A stretch of DNA of 64,000 bases from Hominilimicola fabiformis (GCF_020687385.1 NZ_JAJEQM010000002.1:124001-188000); one strand, 5' to 3'; shown: positions 42,588 to 52,182, counted from the first letter of the stretch. Program-made: numbers and translations. The notes: generated by a model from the letters alone, not told the origin.

Positions 42588-45500
42588 AAAGACTTGAACT
42601 GCAAGGTTTTAAATCATTTGCCGATAAAACAATTCTTGAATTTGTTGAAGGCTCAACGGCGGTCGTAGGTCCTAACGGCAGCGGAAAAAGTAATATTTCC
42701 GACGCTATTCGTTGGGTTATCGGTGAAATGAGTGCAAAATCTCTCAGAGGTTCTAATATGCAAGATGTCATTTTTGCAGGTACAGAAACGAGAAAGCCTG
42801 TCAATTTTGCGGAAGTGAGTCTTGTACTTGATAACAGCAGTCATTTGTTTGATATAAATTATGATGAAGTTGTTGTAACAAGACGACTTTTCAGAAGCGG
42901 TGAAAGTGTGTATCAGATTAATCGCTCAAACTGTCGTTTGAAAGATATACATGAGCTGTTTATGGATACGGGTCTTGGACGTGACGGTTATTCTATTATC
43001 GGACAGGGTAATGTGTCACAGATATTGTCAACCAAAGCCGAGGACAGAAGAAGTCTGTTTGAGGAGGCGGCAGGTATATCAAAATATAAGTACAGACGTG
43101 AAGAGGCGGAGCGAAAGCTAAAGGGTGTTGAAGAAAACCTTGTAAGAATTTCCGATATAACGACTGAACTTGAAGGTCAGCGAGGACCTCTTAAACGTCA
43201 GTCGGAAAAAGCGAGAAAGTATTTGACATACTATGAAGAATATAAAGGACTTGACGTAAATTTAAGCATTATAACGATAGACAAAAACCGACTTGCCGCC
43301 AAAGAGGCAGACAGGCTTTATAACAGTGTTGAAGAAGAACTTGCCGAGCTCAGAGCAACAGAATCGGAAACAGAACAAAAAATCACATCGCTTTATAATG
43401 AAAGTGAACAAGCCGATACCGAAATAGCGGAACAGAACAAACTTCTTCGTGAGGCTGAGTCAAAGAATATGGAAACCAAAAATCATATTTCTTTATTTGA
43501 AAACAACATAAAGAATAATGAGCTTATGCTTAAAAGAATTGATAACGAAATTCAAAGCATAAAAGATAAAAATATTGAACGTGAAAACGGTATAGAAAAG
43601 CAAAAGGCAGAGATTGAAGAAAAGAATAAAGATGCCGAAGAAATGCTTACTGCGTTCGATTCTATGAAAGAGGAACAGGACGAAATTGCAAAGCAGAAAG
43701 ATACTCTTTCAAAAGAAATCGACAGTCTGCAGGGCGATATTATCGAAAAGCAGAATTTGATTGCGACAAATCGTGCACAAATAAACGGTGTTGAAAATTT
43801 GAGGAGCAGTTTTATAGAACGACGAGAAGTGGTTGAAACCGAAATAAAGACCTTTAACGAGGGTGTTTCAAACACAAAACAGGAGATAGAAAACTGCAAA
43901 AAGGAAATATCGGAAAAGTCTGAAAAGTGCGGTAAGATGAAAGAAACCATAAACCGCCATAACGAAAACATAAATAAGTTAAAATCCGAAAACGATAAAC
44001 TTACATCAAGTCTTAACAATATGAATGTCGAGTATAATTCAAAATCTTCAAAGAAGAAAATTCTTGAGGGTATGGAAAACGATTATGCGGGATATTCAAA
44101 GAGCGTAAAGGCGGTGCTTAAAGCCGAAGAACTAAAAAAAATCAGAATTTACGGTACTGTATCGGGACTTGTGGACGTAAAAAAGGAATACGTTACGGCT
44201 ATTGAAATCGCACTCGGCGGAGCGTTGCAGAATATCATAGTAGAGAGCGAAGAGGACGCAAAGACGGCGATTAATTATCTTCGCAGAAATAATGCAGGTC
44301 GTGCAACATTTTTGCCGGTGTCGGCTGTAAAAGGCAGAGAACTTGATAATGTTGGCGAAATAAGCAAGCAAAAAGGCTTTATCGGACTTGGAAGTAAACT
44401 TATAAAGTATAACAGTAAGTACGACGGTATTATAAAAAGTTTGCTCGGCAGAGTTGTTGTGGTTGATAATGTGGATAATGCCATTGCTATGAGCCGACAT
44501 TTCGGGTATAAATTCAGAGTTGTAACACTTGAGGGCGAAATATTGAACGCAGGCGGTTCGATGTCGGGCGGCAGCGTAAATAAGCAAAGCGGATTTTTGT
44601 CGAGAGCTACTGAAATAAAAACACTTACATCGGAATTAAACGATTTGTCAGTTAAAATAAAAGAGGTTGGCGACAAAAAACAGCAGATTGAAAATGATAT
44701 GAGAACTATAAATAATCAGTTGTCGTCATATGTTCCGCTTGTGAGAGAGTATGAGGACGAGATACTTCGTCTGGAAAATACGCAAAAACATCTTGAAGAA
44801 AAGATTGAATCGGGAAGTAATACGGAGAAAAACTATAAAGCAGAGCTTGGACAGATTGAAAAGCAGCTGTCGGAATCTTCGGATGATATTGCCGAGCTTT
44901 TGCAGAATGTCAGAAATCTTGAAAAAGAAAGTAATGACTTACAGAGCAAAGCGGAAAAACTGAATGAAGAATTTAATCGAATTTCAGAGAAAAAAGACGA
45001 GAAGTCACAAAGCTTGATGGATAACACGATGAAACTTGCAGATATGCAAAGGGACATTAAAGTTATCGAAAAAGATATTGAAACAAAGAAGAATGATATT
45101 GCAAATTCCGTAAAAGATATAGCACAAAAAGAGCAGGATAAAACAAGAATATGTGCCGAAAACGAAAGTTTAAAACAGCAGATTGAGGACAAAAACAAGC
45201 TGACGGAAGAAATCGCAAAGAGTACGGCGGATATAAATAATTATATCGAGAGTATTCAGAAGAAGAAAAGCGATATTTCAACGTCACTTCAAAATATCCA
45301 AAATTCAAATAAGGATTTAACGGATAAATTGCTGAACTTGCAACAGGAACTTTCAAGACTTGAAAACAGACGTGAAAAACTCAATAACGATATTGAAAAT
45401 ATTATAGGCAGATTGTGGGAGGACTACGAACTGACTTATAACAGTGCGTGTGAAATTAAAACAGAGGTGGAAAACGAGAAAGAATCGTTTGCAAGATTGT

Positions 45501-46144
45501 CGGAATTGAAGTCGCAGATAAAATCACTTGGCAGTGTAAACGTCGATTCTATCGAAGAATATAAAGCGGTAGAGGAGAGGTTTGTGTTCTTGACAGAGCA
45601 AAAGAGCGATCTTGAAAAGTCGAAAAACGAACTTAACGGAATAATAGAGTCAATGGAAGAATTGATGAAAGAGCATTTCGGGAAGCAGTTTCAGGAAATC
45701 AATGAGAGTTTCAGTCTGGTATTCAGTGAACTTTTCGGCGGCGGCAAAGGTGAATTGACTTTGTCTGATCCGAGCAATGTTCTTGAAAGCGGTATTGAAA
45801 TTATCGCACAGCTTCCGGGTAAAGGTTCGCAGAATATCAATCTGTATTCGGGCGGTGAAAAGTCGTTTATTGCTATTGCACTTCTGTTTGCAATACTTCG
45901 AGTAAAACCGGCTCCGTTCTGTATTTTGGACGAGATTGACGCGGCACTTGACGATGTAAACGTTTCGAGATTTGCAACATATTTAAAAAATTATATTGAA
46001 CAGACACAATTCATTGTTATCACTCACAGACGTGGTACAATGGAGGCGGCAAATATTTTATACGGCGTAACAATGCAGGAAAAAGGCGTTTCTAAGTTGT
46101 TGTCACTTCATATAGATGATGTCGCAGACGATATGGTCAGTTAG
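42572..46144 (+). CDS. smc: Chromosome segregation ATPase SMC
   Basis: SMC forms, with ScpA and ScpB, the condensin ring that compacts and separates chromosomes. The 1190-residue protein has an N-terminal Walker A GPNGSGKSN (about 31-39), coiled-coil arms rich in Glu and Lys (about 170-510 and 680-1010), a hinge (about 520-670) with IRIYGTVSGLVDV, the LYSGGEKSF signature, and Walker B CILDEIDAALDD near the C-terminus. Length is normal. GAGGTGAG precedes the ATG. It is followed 9 bases later by ftsY. Confidence 0.97.
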   Translation: MYLLLKRLELQGFKSFADKTILEFVEGSTAVVGPNGSGKSNISDAIRWVIGEMSAKSLRGSNMQDVIFAGTETRKPVNFAEVSLVLDNSSHLFDINYDEVVVTRRLFRSGESVYQINRSNCRLKDIHELFMDTGLGRDGYSIIGQGNVSQILSTKAEDRRSLFEEAAGISKYKYRREEAERKLKGVEENLVRISDITTELEGQRGPLKRQSEKARKYLTYYEEYKGLDVNLSIITIDKNRLAAKEADRLYNSVEEELAELRATESETEQKITSLYNESEQADTEIAEQNKLLREAESKNMETKNHISLFENNIKNNELMLKRIDNEIQSIKDKNIERENGIEKQKAEIEEKNKDAEEMLTAFDSMKEEQDEIAKQKDTLSKEIDSLQGDIIEKQNLIATNRAQINGVENLRSSFIERREVVETEIKTFNEGVSNTKQEIENCKKEISEKSEKCGKMKETINRHNENINKLKSENDKLTSSLNNMNVEYNSKSSKKKILEGMENDYAGYSKSVKAVLKAEELKKIRIYGTVSGLVDVKKEYVTAIEIALGGALQNIIVESEEDAKTAINYLRRNNAGRATFLPVSAVKGRELDNVGEISKQKGFIGLGSKLIKYNSKYDGIIKSLLGRVVVVDNVDNAIAMSRHFGYKFRVVTLEGEILNAGGSMSGGSVNKQSGFLSRATEIKTLTSELNDLSVKIKEVGDKKQQIENDMRTINNQLSSYVPLVREYEDEILRLENTQKHLEEKIESGSNTEKNYKAELGQIEKQLSESSDDIAELLQNVRNLEKESNDLQSKAEKLNEEFNRISEKKDEKSQSLMDNTMKLADMQRDIKVIEKDIETKKNDIANSVKDIAQKEQDKTRICAENESLKQQIEDKNKLTEEIAKSTADINNYIESIQKKKSDISTSLQNIQNSNKDLTDKLLNLQQELSRLENRREKLNNDIENIIGRLWEDYELTYNSACEIKTEVENEKESFARLSELKSQIKSLGSVNVDSIEEYKAVEERFVFLTEQKSDLEKSKNELNGIIESMEELMKEHFGKQFQEINESFSLVFSELFGGGKGELTLSDPSNVLESGIEIIAQLPGKGSQNINLYSGGEKSFIAIALLFAILRVKPAPFCILDEIDAALDDVNVSRFATYLKNYIEQTQFIVITHRRGTMEAANILYGVTMQEKGVSKLLSLHIDDVADDMVS

Positions 46145-46153
46145 GAGTAGTAT

Positions 46154-47065
46154 ATGGGATTCTTTGATAAGTTAAAAAACGGTTTAACAAAAACTCGTGA
46201 ATCAATCGCAAAACAAGTTAATAATGTATTCAGTGTGTTCGTAAAAGTTGACGACGAACTTTTTGAAAATCTTGAAGAGGCACTTATTATGGCAGATATA
46301 GGTGTAGAAACTTCAACATACATTATTGAAAAACTTCGTGATAATGTTAAACACAAGCATATCACGGACGGAAACCTTGTAAAAGAGGAATTAAAGAGCA
46401 TAATAAGCGAAATACTCAGTGCGCTTGATACAACGGTGAATACGTCAACAACACCGTCTGTTATTTTGGTGATTGGCGTAAACGGTGTCGGAAAAACAAC
46501 AAGTATCGGAAAAATCGCATCACATTATAAGTCGATGGGTAAAAAGGTACTTCTTGCGGCGGCTGACACATTCAGAGCGGCAGCGATAGATCAGCTTGAC
46601 ATATGGGCGCAGAGAAGCGGTTGTGATATAATCAAGCACCAAGAAAACAGTGATCCGGCGGCAGTTGTGTTTGACGCTTGTACGGCGGCAAAGGCGCGTG
46701 GTGCTGATATTCTTATATGTGATACAGCCGGCAGACTTCATAATAAGAAAAATCTTATGGCGGAGCTTGCAAAGATTAACCGTGTAATTGAACGTGAACT
46801 GCCTGATTCGGCAAGAGAAACATTGCTTGTCCTTGACGCGACAACAGGTCAAAATGCGGTAAGTCAGGCAAAATTGTTCTCCGAGGCGGCGGATATTACG
46901 GGAATTATCCTTACAAAGCTTGACGGTACGGCAAAAGGCGGTATTGTAATATCAATAGCAAAAGAACAGAATGTTCCGGTTAAATTTGTCGGCGTCGGTG
47001 AAGGTATCGACGACTTGCAGGAATTTAACAGCGATGATTTTGCAAAGGCTATATTTGAAGAATAA
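46154..47065 (+). CDS. ftsY: Signal recognition particle receptor FtsY
   Basis: FtsY docks ribosome-SRP complexes at the membrane for co-translational insertion. The 303-residue protein has a short N-terminal helix and the NG domain with G1 GVNGVGKTTSIGK (about 107-119), DTFRAAAIDQL, G3 DTAGR, and TKLDGTAKGG. It lacks the long acidic A domain of E. coli, as is usual in Firmicutes. smc-ftsY order is common. A strong terminator follows. Confidence 0.96.
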   Translation: MGFFDKLKNGLTKTRESIAKQVNNVFSVFVKVDDELFENLEEALIMADIGVETSTYIIEKLRDNVKHKHITDGNLVKEELKSIISEILSALDTTVNTSTTPSVILVIGVNGVGKTTSIGKIASHYKSMGKKVLLAAADTFRAAAIDQLDIWAQRSGCDIIKHQENSDPAAVVFDACTAAKARGADILICDTAGRLHNKKNLMAELAKINRVIERELPDSARETLLVLDATTGQNAVSQAKLFSEAADITGIILTKLDGTAKGGIVISIAKEQNVPVKFVGVGEGIDDLQEFNSDDFAKAIFEE

Positions 47066-47072
47066 ATAATAT

Positions 47073-47112
47073 AAACTCTGACAGTCAAAAAAATGGCGGT
47101 CAGAGTTTTTTT
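47073..47112 (+). terminator. Terminator after smc-ftsY
   Basis: AAACTCTGAC and GTCAGAGTTT form a perfect 10-bp stem around a 16-base loop and are followed by a T run. Confidence 0.88.
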
Positions 47113-47170
47113 GTACAGTTTTTTGGACATAGGTGAATGTATAATTTAAGTAGAAAAGGAGATGGGAGAA

Positions 47171-47368
47171 ATGAAAGAACAAAATAAAAAATTGACTATT
47201 GCAGAACCTATTGCAGAACGTTTAAGAAATGGAGAAAAAGTTATTTGTGCAAAGTGTAAAAAAGGCTATTATGTTACTGATGCGAAATATATAAGTACAA
47301 GTCATGGATTTTATTGCAACAGATGTAATTCTATGGTGAATATAGATCCGGTTATAGATATTGAATAG
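47171..47368 (+). CDS. Small zinc-ribbon protein, unknown function
   Basis: The 65-residue protein has two CxxC knuckles, CAKC and CNRC, spaced 24 residues apart, which should bind one zinc. No further family is recognised. ATG 47171 is chosen because AGGAG lies 9 bases upstream, while ATG 47162 directly abuts that site. The next gene has an almost identical leader (AAAGGAGATG then AGAAATGAAA), so the two were probably expressed together. It may be a nucleic-acid or protein-binding adaptor. Confidence 0.7.
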   Translation: MKEQNKKLTIAEPIAERLRNGEKVICAKCKKGYYVTDAKYISTSHGFYCNRCNSMVNIDPVIDIE

Positions 47369-47402
47369 AAAAAGTATAAAAAGTTGAAAGGAGATGAAAG
47401 AA

Positions 47403-47738
47403 ATGAAAAATTCGGTTTTAGTCACAATAACGGGACTTGCTCATTATTACGGAACGAAGCCGTTCAAAGTCGGAGCGGTAATAAAATTGAAAAAGGAATA
47501 TGATAACAAATATGATGACGAGGCGATAAGAGCACAACTGCCGTATATCGGTACAGTCGGTTACGTCGCAAACAGTACATATACGGTTTATTCGGGTACA
47601 TACAGTGCGGGACGTTTATATGATAAAATAGGCGAATGTGCGTGTGCGAAAATTATTTTAATAACACATTCAAGCGCTGTTGCGGAAGTAATAGAGGGCT
47701 GTCCGTCAGAGAGTATGGGCGAATGTGTATTTGAATAA
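47403..47738 (+). CDS. HIRAN-like domain protein
   Basis: The 111-residue protein resembles the HIRAN domain, which in larger proteins binds DNA 3' ends or damaged DNA. The pattern is ITGLAHYYG..PFKVG, EYDNKYDDEAIRAQLP and IGTVGYVANSTYTV, near residues 8-65. The rest, with GECACAKI and a closing ECVFE, is not recognised. It is a stand-alone HIRAN-like protein beside a zinc-ribbon protein with a matching leader. A bidirectional terminator follows. Function is unknown; a DNA-repair adaptor is one possibility. Confidence 0.7.
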   Translation: MKNSVLVTITGLAHYYGTKPFKVGAVIKLKKEYDNKYDDEAIRAQLPYIGTVGYVANSTYTVYSGTYSAGRLYDKIGECACAKIILITHSSAVAEVIEGCPSESMGECVFE

Positions 47739-47742
47739 AAAT

Positions 47743-47774
47743 AAAAAAAGTTATCCATAAAGGATAACTTTTTT
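47743..47774. terminator. Bidirectional terminator between the HIRAN-like gene and tRNA-Gln
   Basis: AAGTTATCC and GGATAACTT pair around a 5-base loop; A and T runs on the two sides serve both strands. Confidence 0.9.
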
Positions 47775-47775
47775 G

Positions 47776-47849
47776 TGGCTGCGGATCCAGGATTCGAACC
47801 CGGACAGAACGAGTCAGAGTCGTTAGTGCTACCTTTACACAAATCCGCA
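47776..47849 (-). tRNA. tRNA-Gln (anticodon CTG)
   Basis: The 74-base minus-strand gene folds into a full cloverleaf. The acceptor is TGCGGAT with ATCCGCA, the anticodon loop is CTCTGAC on an AACGA/TCGTT stem, and the T-loop has GGTTCGAATCC. The 3' CCA is encoded. It has its own promoter and terminator. Confidence 0.95.
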
Positions 47850-47868
47850 ACGATAACTGACAAATGAT

Positions 47869-47897
47869 ATAATACCATATAATCTAACTTTTGTCAA
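47869..47897 (-). promoter_or_regulatory. Promoter for tRNA-Gln
   Basis: On the minus strand TTGACA (47897-47892) and TGG-TATTAT (-10 at 47874-47869) are 17 bases apart. Confidence 0.75.
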
Positions 47898-47975
47898 CAG
47901 TTTTTTTAAAAAGTTTTTTTGCTGTTGATAAATATAATTTTATATGATAGAATATATATTATTAATCAAAAAAAA

Positions 47976-48059
47976 TGGTGCGAGGGACCGGACTTGAACC
48001 GGCACGGTTAAACCACACGCCCCTCAAACGTGCGCGTCTGCCTATTCCGCCACCCTCGC
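47976..48059 (-). tRNA. tRNA-Leu (anticodon GAG)
   Basis: The 84-base minus-strand gene has a long variable arm. The acceptor is GCGAGGG/CCCTCGC, the anticodon loop TTGAGGG sits on a CACGT/GCGTG stem with one G-T pair, and the T-arm is CCGGTTCAAGTCCGG. The 3' CCA is encoded. Confidence 0.95.
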
Positions 48060-48072
48060 ATTAACGTGATTT

Positions 48073-48101
48073 ATTATACCAATAAAAAAGAGTTTTGTCA
48101 A
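48073..48101 (-). promoter_or_regulatory. Promoter for tRNA-Leu
   Basis: On the minus strand TTGACA (48101-48096) and TGG-TATAAT (-10 at 48078-48073) are 17 bases apart. Confidence 0.82.
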
Positions 48102-48135
48102 TTAAAATAAATATTTTTTGTGGAGATGTTTTTTA

Positions 48136-49257
48136 ATGAAAAAAATTTTGGCACTTGTTATTATGACTATAATTACTTTTTCACAGTTAAGTGCTTTTGC
48201 AATGGTGGAATCTGCCGAGTGTGCGTGCGTTATAAATGCGTTGACGGGTGATGTTGTATTTTCAAAAAATATGAACCAAAAACACGCAATGGCAAGCACA
48301 ACTAAAATAATGACAGCCATTGTTGCTATTGAACGTTGTAATATGGACGAAATTGTTGATGTGAGTGCGACGGCGGCAAATCAAGAGGGCTCGGCGGCAT
48401 ACATATCTGAGGGAAATCAATACTATATGAAAGATTTGCTTTACGGTTTAATGCTTAATTCCGGAAATGACGCGGCGGTAGCGATAGCCGAACATGTGTC
48501 GGGAAGTGAGGAATCATTTGCGGAGCTGATGAATGAAAAAGCGGAAGAACTCGGACTCGGCAATACGCATTTTATGAATCCGAGCGGACTTGACAATCCG
48601 GAACATTACACAACGGTTTACAACCTTGCACTTATTGCAAGATATGCAATGACGCTGCCGCAGTTTCGGGAAATAGTCGCAACGCAGACTGCACAAGTAC
48701 AGGCATTAAATTCAGATGAAATACTTTATTTTTCAAACCACAATAAAATGCTAAGTCTGTATGAGGGAGCAAACGGCATAAAAACAGGCTTTACGAAGTC
48801 AACGGGCAGATGTCTTGTATCGTCTGCGCAGAGGGACGGAATGGAGTTTATAGCGGTGACTTTGAATGATTCGAACGATTGGAATGACCACGCGGAAATG
48901 CTTGATTACGCATTTTCGGAACATTATCCGAAAAAACTTATAGAGCAGGGCGATACTGTAAAGGTTACGAATATTGACGGAAAAGATTATTCAATGGTTG
49001 CGGCGAGTGACTTTACAATACCGTTTAAAGAACATCAGAAAACGCAGGTAGAAGTTATATCGCATATATCAAATGACTTACAAGCACCGATAAATCAAGG
49101 CGAAAAAGTGGGGTGGCTTGAAATTGTGTGTGACGGAGTGAGCGTCGGTGAAGTTGATATTATTTCGGAAAACGATATTTACGGAGTAAGCAATATAAGA
49201 TTGAAAAACAGTTTTTTCAGCAGTTTTATAAGAGTTGCGAAAATATTGTTGGTATAA
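48136..49257 (+). CDS. dacF: D-alanyl-D-alanine carboxypeptidase (DacF/DacB type)
   Basis: This penicillin-binding protein trims the last D-Ala from peptidoglycan peptides. The 373-residue protein has a signal peptide (about 1-22), the active-site SxxK in MASTTKIMTA, SGN in LNSGNDAA, and KTG in GIKTGFTKSTG, as in the S11 family. A C-terminal beta domain and a final hydrophobic stretch complete it. ATG 48136 follows GGAG. It could act in vegetative wall or in spore cortex, since DacF is a sporulation enzyme in Bacillus; the sequence does not decide. Confidence 0.92.
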   Translation: MKKILALVIMTIITFSQLSAFAMVESAECACVINALTGDVVFSKNMNQKHAMASTTKIMTAIVAIERCNMDEIVDVSATAANQEGSAAYISEGNQYYMKDLLYGLMLNSGNDAAVAIAEHVSGSEESFAELMNEKAEELGLGNTHFMNPSGLDNPEHYTTVYNLALIARYAMTLPQFREIVATQTAQVQALNSDEILYFSNHNKMLSLYEGANGIKTGFTKSTGRCLVSSAQRDGMEFIAVTLNDSNDWNDHAEMLDYAFSEHYPKKLIEQGDTVKVTNIDGKDYSMVAASDFTIPFKEHQKTQVEVISHISNDLQAPINQGEKVGWLEIVCDGVSVGEVDIISENDIYGVSNIRLKNSFFSSFIRVAKILLV

Positions 49258-49272
49258 ATGAAAGGAGAAAAA

Positions 49273-49998
49273 ATGGGAGAGATAGTAAGATTACAAAAAT
49301 ATATAGCAATGAGCGGTGTTGCGTCAAGACGTGCCGCAGAAACTATGATACAAGAGGGCAGAGTTAAGGTAAACGGCAAGAAAATAACGGAACAAGGCGT
49401 AAAAATCGAAATCGGTGCAGACAATGTATCCGTTGACGATAAGCCGATAAAGCTTAAAAACAAGAAGTATTATATAATGCTTAATAAGCCTGTCGGATAT
49501 GTTTCAACCGCAAAAGACCAATTTGACCGACCGACTGTTGTTGACCTTATAAAAGAAGATTTGGGTGACGTAAGAATTTTTCCTGTCGGACGACTTGACT
49601 ATGAAACCGAGGGATTGCTTTTGCTTACAAATGACGGCGACTTCACATACAAAGTCACGCACCCTAAGTTCCATACCGATAAGACTTATATCGCAACGAT
49701 AAAGGGCGGTATAACGATAAGCGGTATCAATAAGCTGAGAAACGGTGTTTATATAGATGATTTCAAAACATCACCGGCGGAGGCTGAAATACTTGATGCG
49801 GTAGACGGACACACATATATTAAAATAACAATTCACGAGGGTAAAAACAGACAGGTTCGTAAAATGTTTGCGGCAATCGGCTGTACGGTTGTCGGCTTGC
49901 AGAGAATTAAGATAGGCAACGTGGAACTCGGTAATCTTCCGCTTGGAAGATGGCGTCATCTGACAAGTCACGAAGTAAATTATTTGATGAATTCTTAA
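49273..49998 (+). CDS. rluB: Ribosomal large-subunit pseudouridine synthase, RsuA/RluB family
   Basis: The enzyme makes pseudouridine in 23S rRNA. The 241-residue protein has an N-terminal S4 RNA-binding domain (VRLQKYIAMSGVASRRAAETMI) and a catalytic domain with the aspartate motif GRLDYETEGLLLLTNDGD near residue 100, plus HEGKNRQVRKMF near the end. ATG 49273 lies behind AAAGGAG; the ATG at 49258 overlaps that region. A strong terminator follows. Confidence 0.93.
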   Translation: MGEIVRLQKYIAMSGVASRRAAETMIQEGRVKVNGKKITEQGVKIEIGADNVSVDDKPIKLKNKKYYIMLNKPVGYVSTAKDQFDRPTVVDLIKEDLGDVRIFPVGRLDYETEGLLLLTNDGDFTYKVTHPKFHTDKTYIATIKGGITISGINKLRNGVYIDDFKTSPAEAEILDAVDGHTYIKITIHEGKNRQVRKMFAAIGCTVVGLQRIKIGNVELGNLPLGRWRHLTSHEVNYLMNS

Positions 49999-50034
49999 AA
50001 AGAGGCTGTTGACATTTTGTCAACAGCCTCTTTT
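49999..50034 (+). terminator. Terminator after rluB
   Basis: AGAGGCTGTTGAC and GTCAACAGCCTCT form a 13-bp stem around ATTTT, followed by TTT. Confidence 0.93.
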
Positions 50035-50112
50035 GTGTATCATATACAAATTTAAGGGGATATTTGTCGATATTTTTTGAAAGCTAACTTGTGAAAAAAG
50101 AAATAAAAATGA

Positions 50113-50141
50113 TTGAAAAAAAATTGCGGTTAAGGTATAAT
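50113..50141 (+). promoter_or_regulatory. Promoter for the sodium-pump decarboxylase operon
   Basis: TTGAAA (50113-50118) and TATAAT (50136-50141) are 17 bases apart. AATATAC-TTTAG-GTATATT (50139-50157) overlaps the -10 box and could be an operator. Confidence 0.72.
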
Positions 50142-50201
50142 ATACTTTAGGTATATTTTTTTAAAATTTATCTCTAATCTACAAACAATGGAGGTTAAAA
50201 C

Positions 50202-51752
50202 ATGGGAACAGTTGATAAATTGACTGAACTTCAATACCGCAGAAGTGTAATAAATAACGGCGGCGGAGAAGTAAAAATCAAAAAGCAGCATGATTCCGGA
50301 AAGCTGACAGCAAGAGAGAGAATTAATGCTCTTTTGGATGAAGGCAGTTTCGTTGAAATTGATGCTTTTGTAACTCACAGATGTACCGAGTTCGGTATGG
50401 ATTGTGTTGAGGCTCCGGGTGAAGGAGTTGTTACAGGTTACGGTACAGTTGACGGACGTCTTGTTTACGTTTACGCGCAAGACTTTACAGTAATCGGTGG
50501 CTCACTTGGAGAAATGCACGCAAAGAAAATTTGCAAAGTCATGGATATGGCGGCAAAGATGGGTGCTCCGATAATCGGAATGAACGATTCGGGCGGTGCA
50601 AGAATTCAAGAAGGTATAGACGCTCTTTCAGGTTTCGGAGATATATTCTTCAGAAACACTGTAAACAGCGGTGTAATTCCTCAGATTTCTGTAATTATGG
50701 GACCATGTGCAGGCGGTGCTGTTTATTCACCGGCTATTACAGACTTTATCTTTATGGTTGAAAAGACAAGTCAGATGTTTATAACAGGTCCACAGGTAAT
50801 CAGTTCTGTTACAGGTGAAAATGTAACAAGCGAAGAACTTGGCGGCGCTGATACACATACTTCAAAGTCGGGTGTTGCACACTTTAAGGCGGCAAATGAC
50901 GAAGAATGTATCGCAAAAATCAGAAAGTTGCTTTCATACTTACCTGCAAACAATCTTGAAGAGGCTCCTTACGAACCTACAAATGACGAAATCAATCGTC
51001 TTTCAGAAAAACTTACAACAATCGTTCCTGACGATTCGGGTAAGGCTTATGACGTTAAGGAAGTTATCGCCGAACTTGTTGATAACGGCGACTTCTTTGA
51101 AGTACAGGAAGGCTTTGCAAAGAATATTGTAATAGGTTTTGCAAGAATGAACGGACAGGTTATCGGTATCGTTGCAAATCAGCCTAAGGTTATGGCAGGT
51201 TCACTTGATGTTAACTCATCAGACAAAGCAGCAAGATTTGTACGTTTCTGCGACAGCTTTAATATTCCTCTTGTTACTCTTACAGACGTACCGGGTTATT
51301 TCCCTGGCGTTGAACAGGAACAAAACGGTATTATCAGACACGGTGCTAAGTTGCTTTACGCATTCTCAGAGGCTACAGTTCCAAAGATTAACGTAATCTT
51401 GAGAAAAGCTTACGGCGGTGCATACATAGCAATGAATTCAAAACATCTTGGTGCTGATATAGTAATGGCATGGCCGACGGCAGAAATCGCTGTTATGGGC
51501 CCTGAAGGTGCAGCTAACATCATTTTCAAGAATGATATTAAGGAAAGCTCTGACCCTGTTACTACAAGAAATGAAAAGATTCAGGAATACAGAAATAAGT
51601 TTGCATCACCTTACGAGGCTGCAAAGCGTGGTTACGTTGACGATGTAATTGAACCTGATTCAACAAGACCGAGAATAATCGCCGCACTTGAAATGCTTGC
51701 ATCAAAGCGTGATTCAAGACCGGCTAAAAAGCATGGAAATCTTCCTGTTTAA
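50202..51752 (+). CDS. mmdA: Acyl-CoA carboxyltransferase subunit (methylmalonyl-CoA decarboxylase alpha / PccB type)
   Basis: The 516-residue protein is a biotin-dependent carboxyltransferase with two crotonase-like halves. Key blocks include [60 protein letters not shown], and in the second half [16 protein letters not shown] and [14 protein letters not shown]. It should remove or transfer the carboxyl group of methylmalonyl-CoA (or a similar acyl-CoA) to carrier biotin. It leads an operon with gamma, biotin carrier and beta subunits, the make-up of Na+-pumping methylmalonyl-CoA decarboxylase. It could also serve as the 12S part of a transcarboxylase with oadA. Confidence 0.93.
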   Translation: MGTVDKLTELQYRRSVINNGGGEVKIKKQHDSGKLTARERINALLDEGSFVEIDAFVTHRCTEFGMDCVEAPGEGVVTGYGTVDGRLVYVYAQDFTVIGGSLGEMHAKKICKVMDMAAKMGAPIIGMNDSGGARIQEGIDALSGFGDIFFRNTVNSGVIPQISVIMGPCAGGAVYSPAITDFIFMVEKTSQMFITGPQVISSVTGENVTSEELGGADTHTSKSGVAHFKAANDEECIAKIRKLLSYLPANNLEEAPYEPTNDEINRLSEKLTTIVPDDSGKAYDVKEVIAELVDNGDFFEVQEGFAKNIVIGFARMNGQVIGIVANQPKVMAGSLDVNSSDKAARFVRFCDSFNIPLVTLTDVPGYFPGVEQEQNGIIRHGAKLLYAFSEATVPKINVILRKAYGGAYIAMNSKHLGADIVMAWPTAEIAVMGPEGAANIIFKNDIKESSDPVTTRNEKIQEYRNKFASPYEAAKRGYVDDVIEPDSTRPRIIAALEMLASKRDSRPAKKHGNLPV

Positions 51753-51773
51753 TTGTGAAAGGAGATTTTTAGT

Positions 51774-52166
51774 ATGTATTCAGAAGCATTATTGACAGGT
51801 CAGAACCTGTCATTAAGTGAAGCGTTGGCAATGGGAGGAGAAACAACAGTTATAGGTTTGGCAATAGTTTTCGCCGTACTTATCATACTTATGATAGTGC
51901 TTTCGCTTTTCAGGGTTATATTCTATAAAAAGCCTAAAACACAGGCAGCTCCTGCTGCAGCACCGGCTCAAGCAGCACCTGTAGAGGAAGAAACGGCAGA
52001 CGATACAGACGAAGAAGAGCTTATCGCAGTATTGACAGCCGCAGTTGCCGCAAGTCTAAATACTTCAACGTATAACCTAAGAATTAAGTCATACAGAAGA
52101 ACAGACAACAAAATGCCTGCTTGGAATAAGGCGGGTGTAACCGAAACAATTAATAATAGATTCTAA
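51774..52166 (+). CDS. oadG: Sodium-pump decarboxylase gamma/delta subunit (OadG/MmdD-like)
   Basis: The 130-residue protein has one membrane helix (about 24-46) preceded by a short outer part, then an Ala/Pro linker and an acidic stretch, and a C-terminal region with SYRRTDNKMPAWNKAG. This is the layout of the small assembly subunit that ties carboxyltransferase to the membrane beta subunit. It lies between mmdA and the biotin carrier with 21 and 16-base gaps. Confidence 0.85.
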   Translation: MYSEALLTGQNLSLSEALAMGGETTVIGLAIVFAVLIILMIVLSLFRVIFYKKPKTQAAPAAAPAQAAPVEEETADDTDEEELIAVLTAAVAASLNTSTYNLRIKSYRRTDNKMPAWNKAGVTETINNRF

Positions 52167-52182
52167 AGGAGGCAAAACCTAA

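Noticed and set aside
43552-44587. Long leftward frames within smc
   Set aside because: Coiled-coil codons rich in GAA and AAA give stop-free Ser/Phe-rich reverse frames; smc itself is certain.
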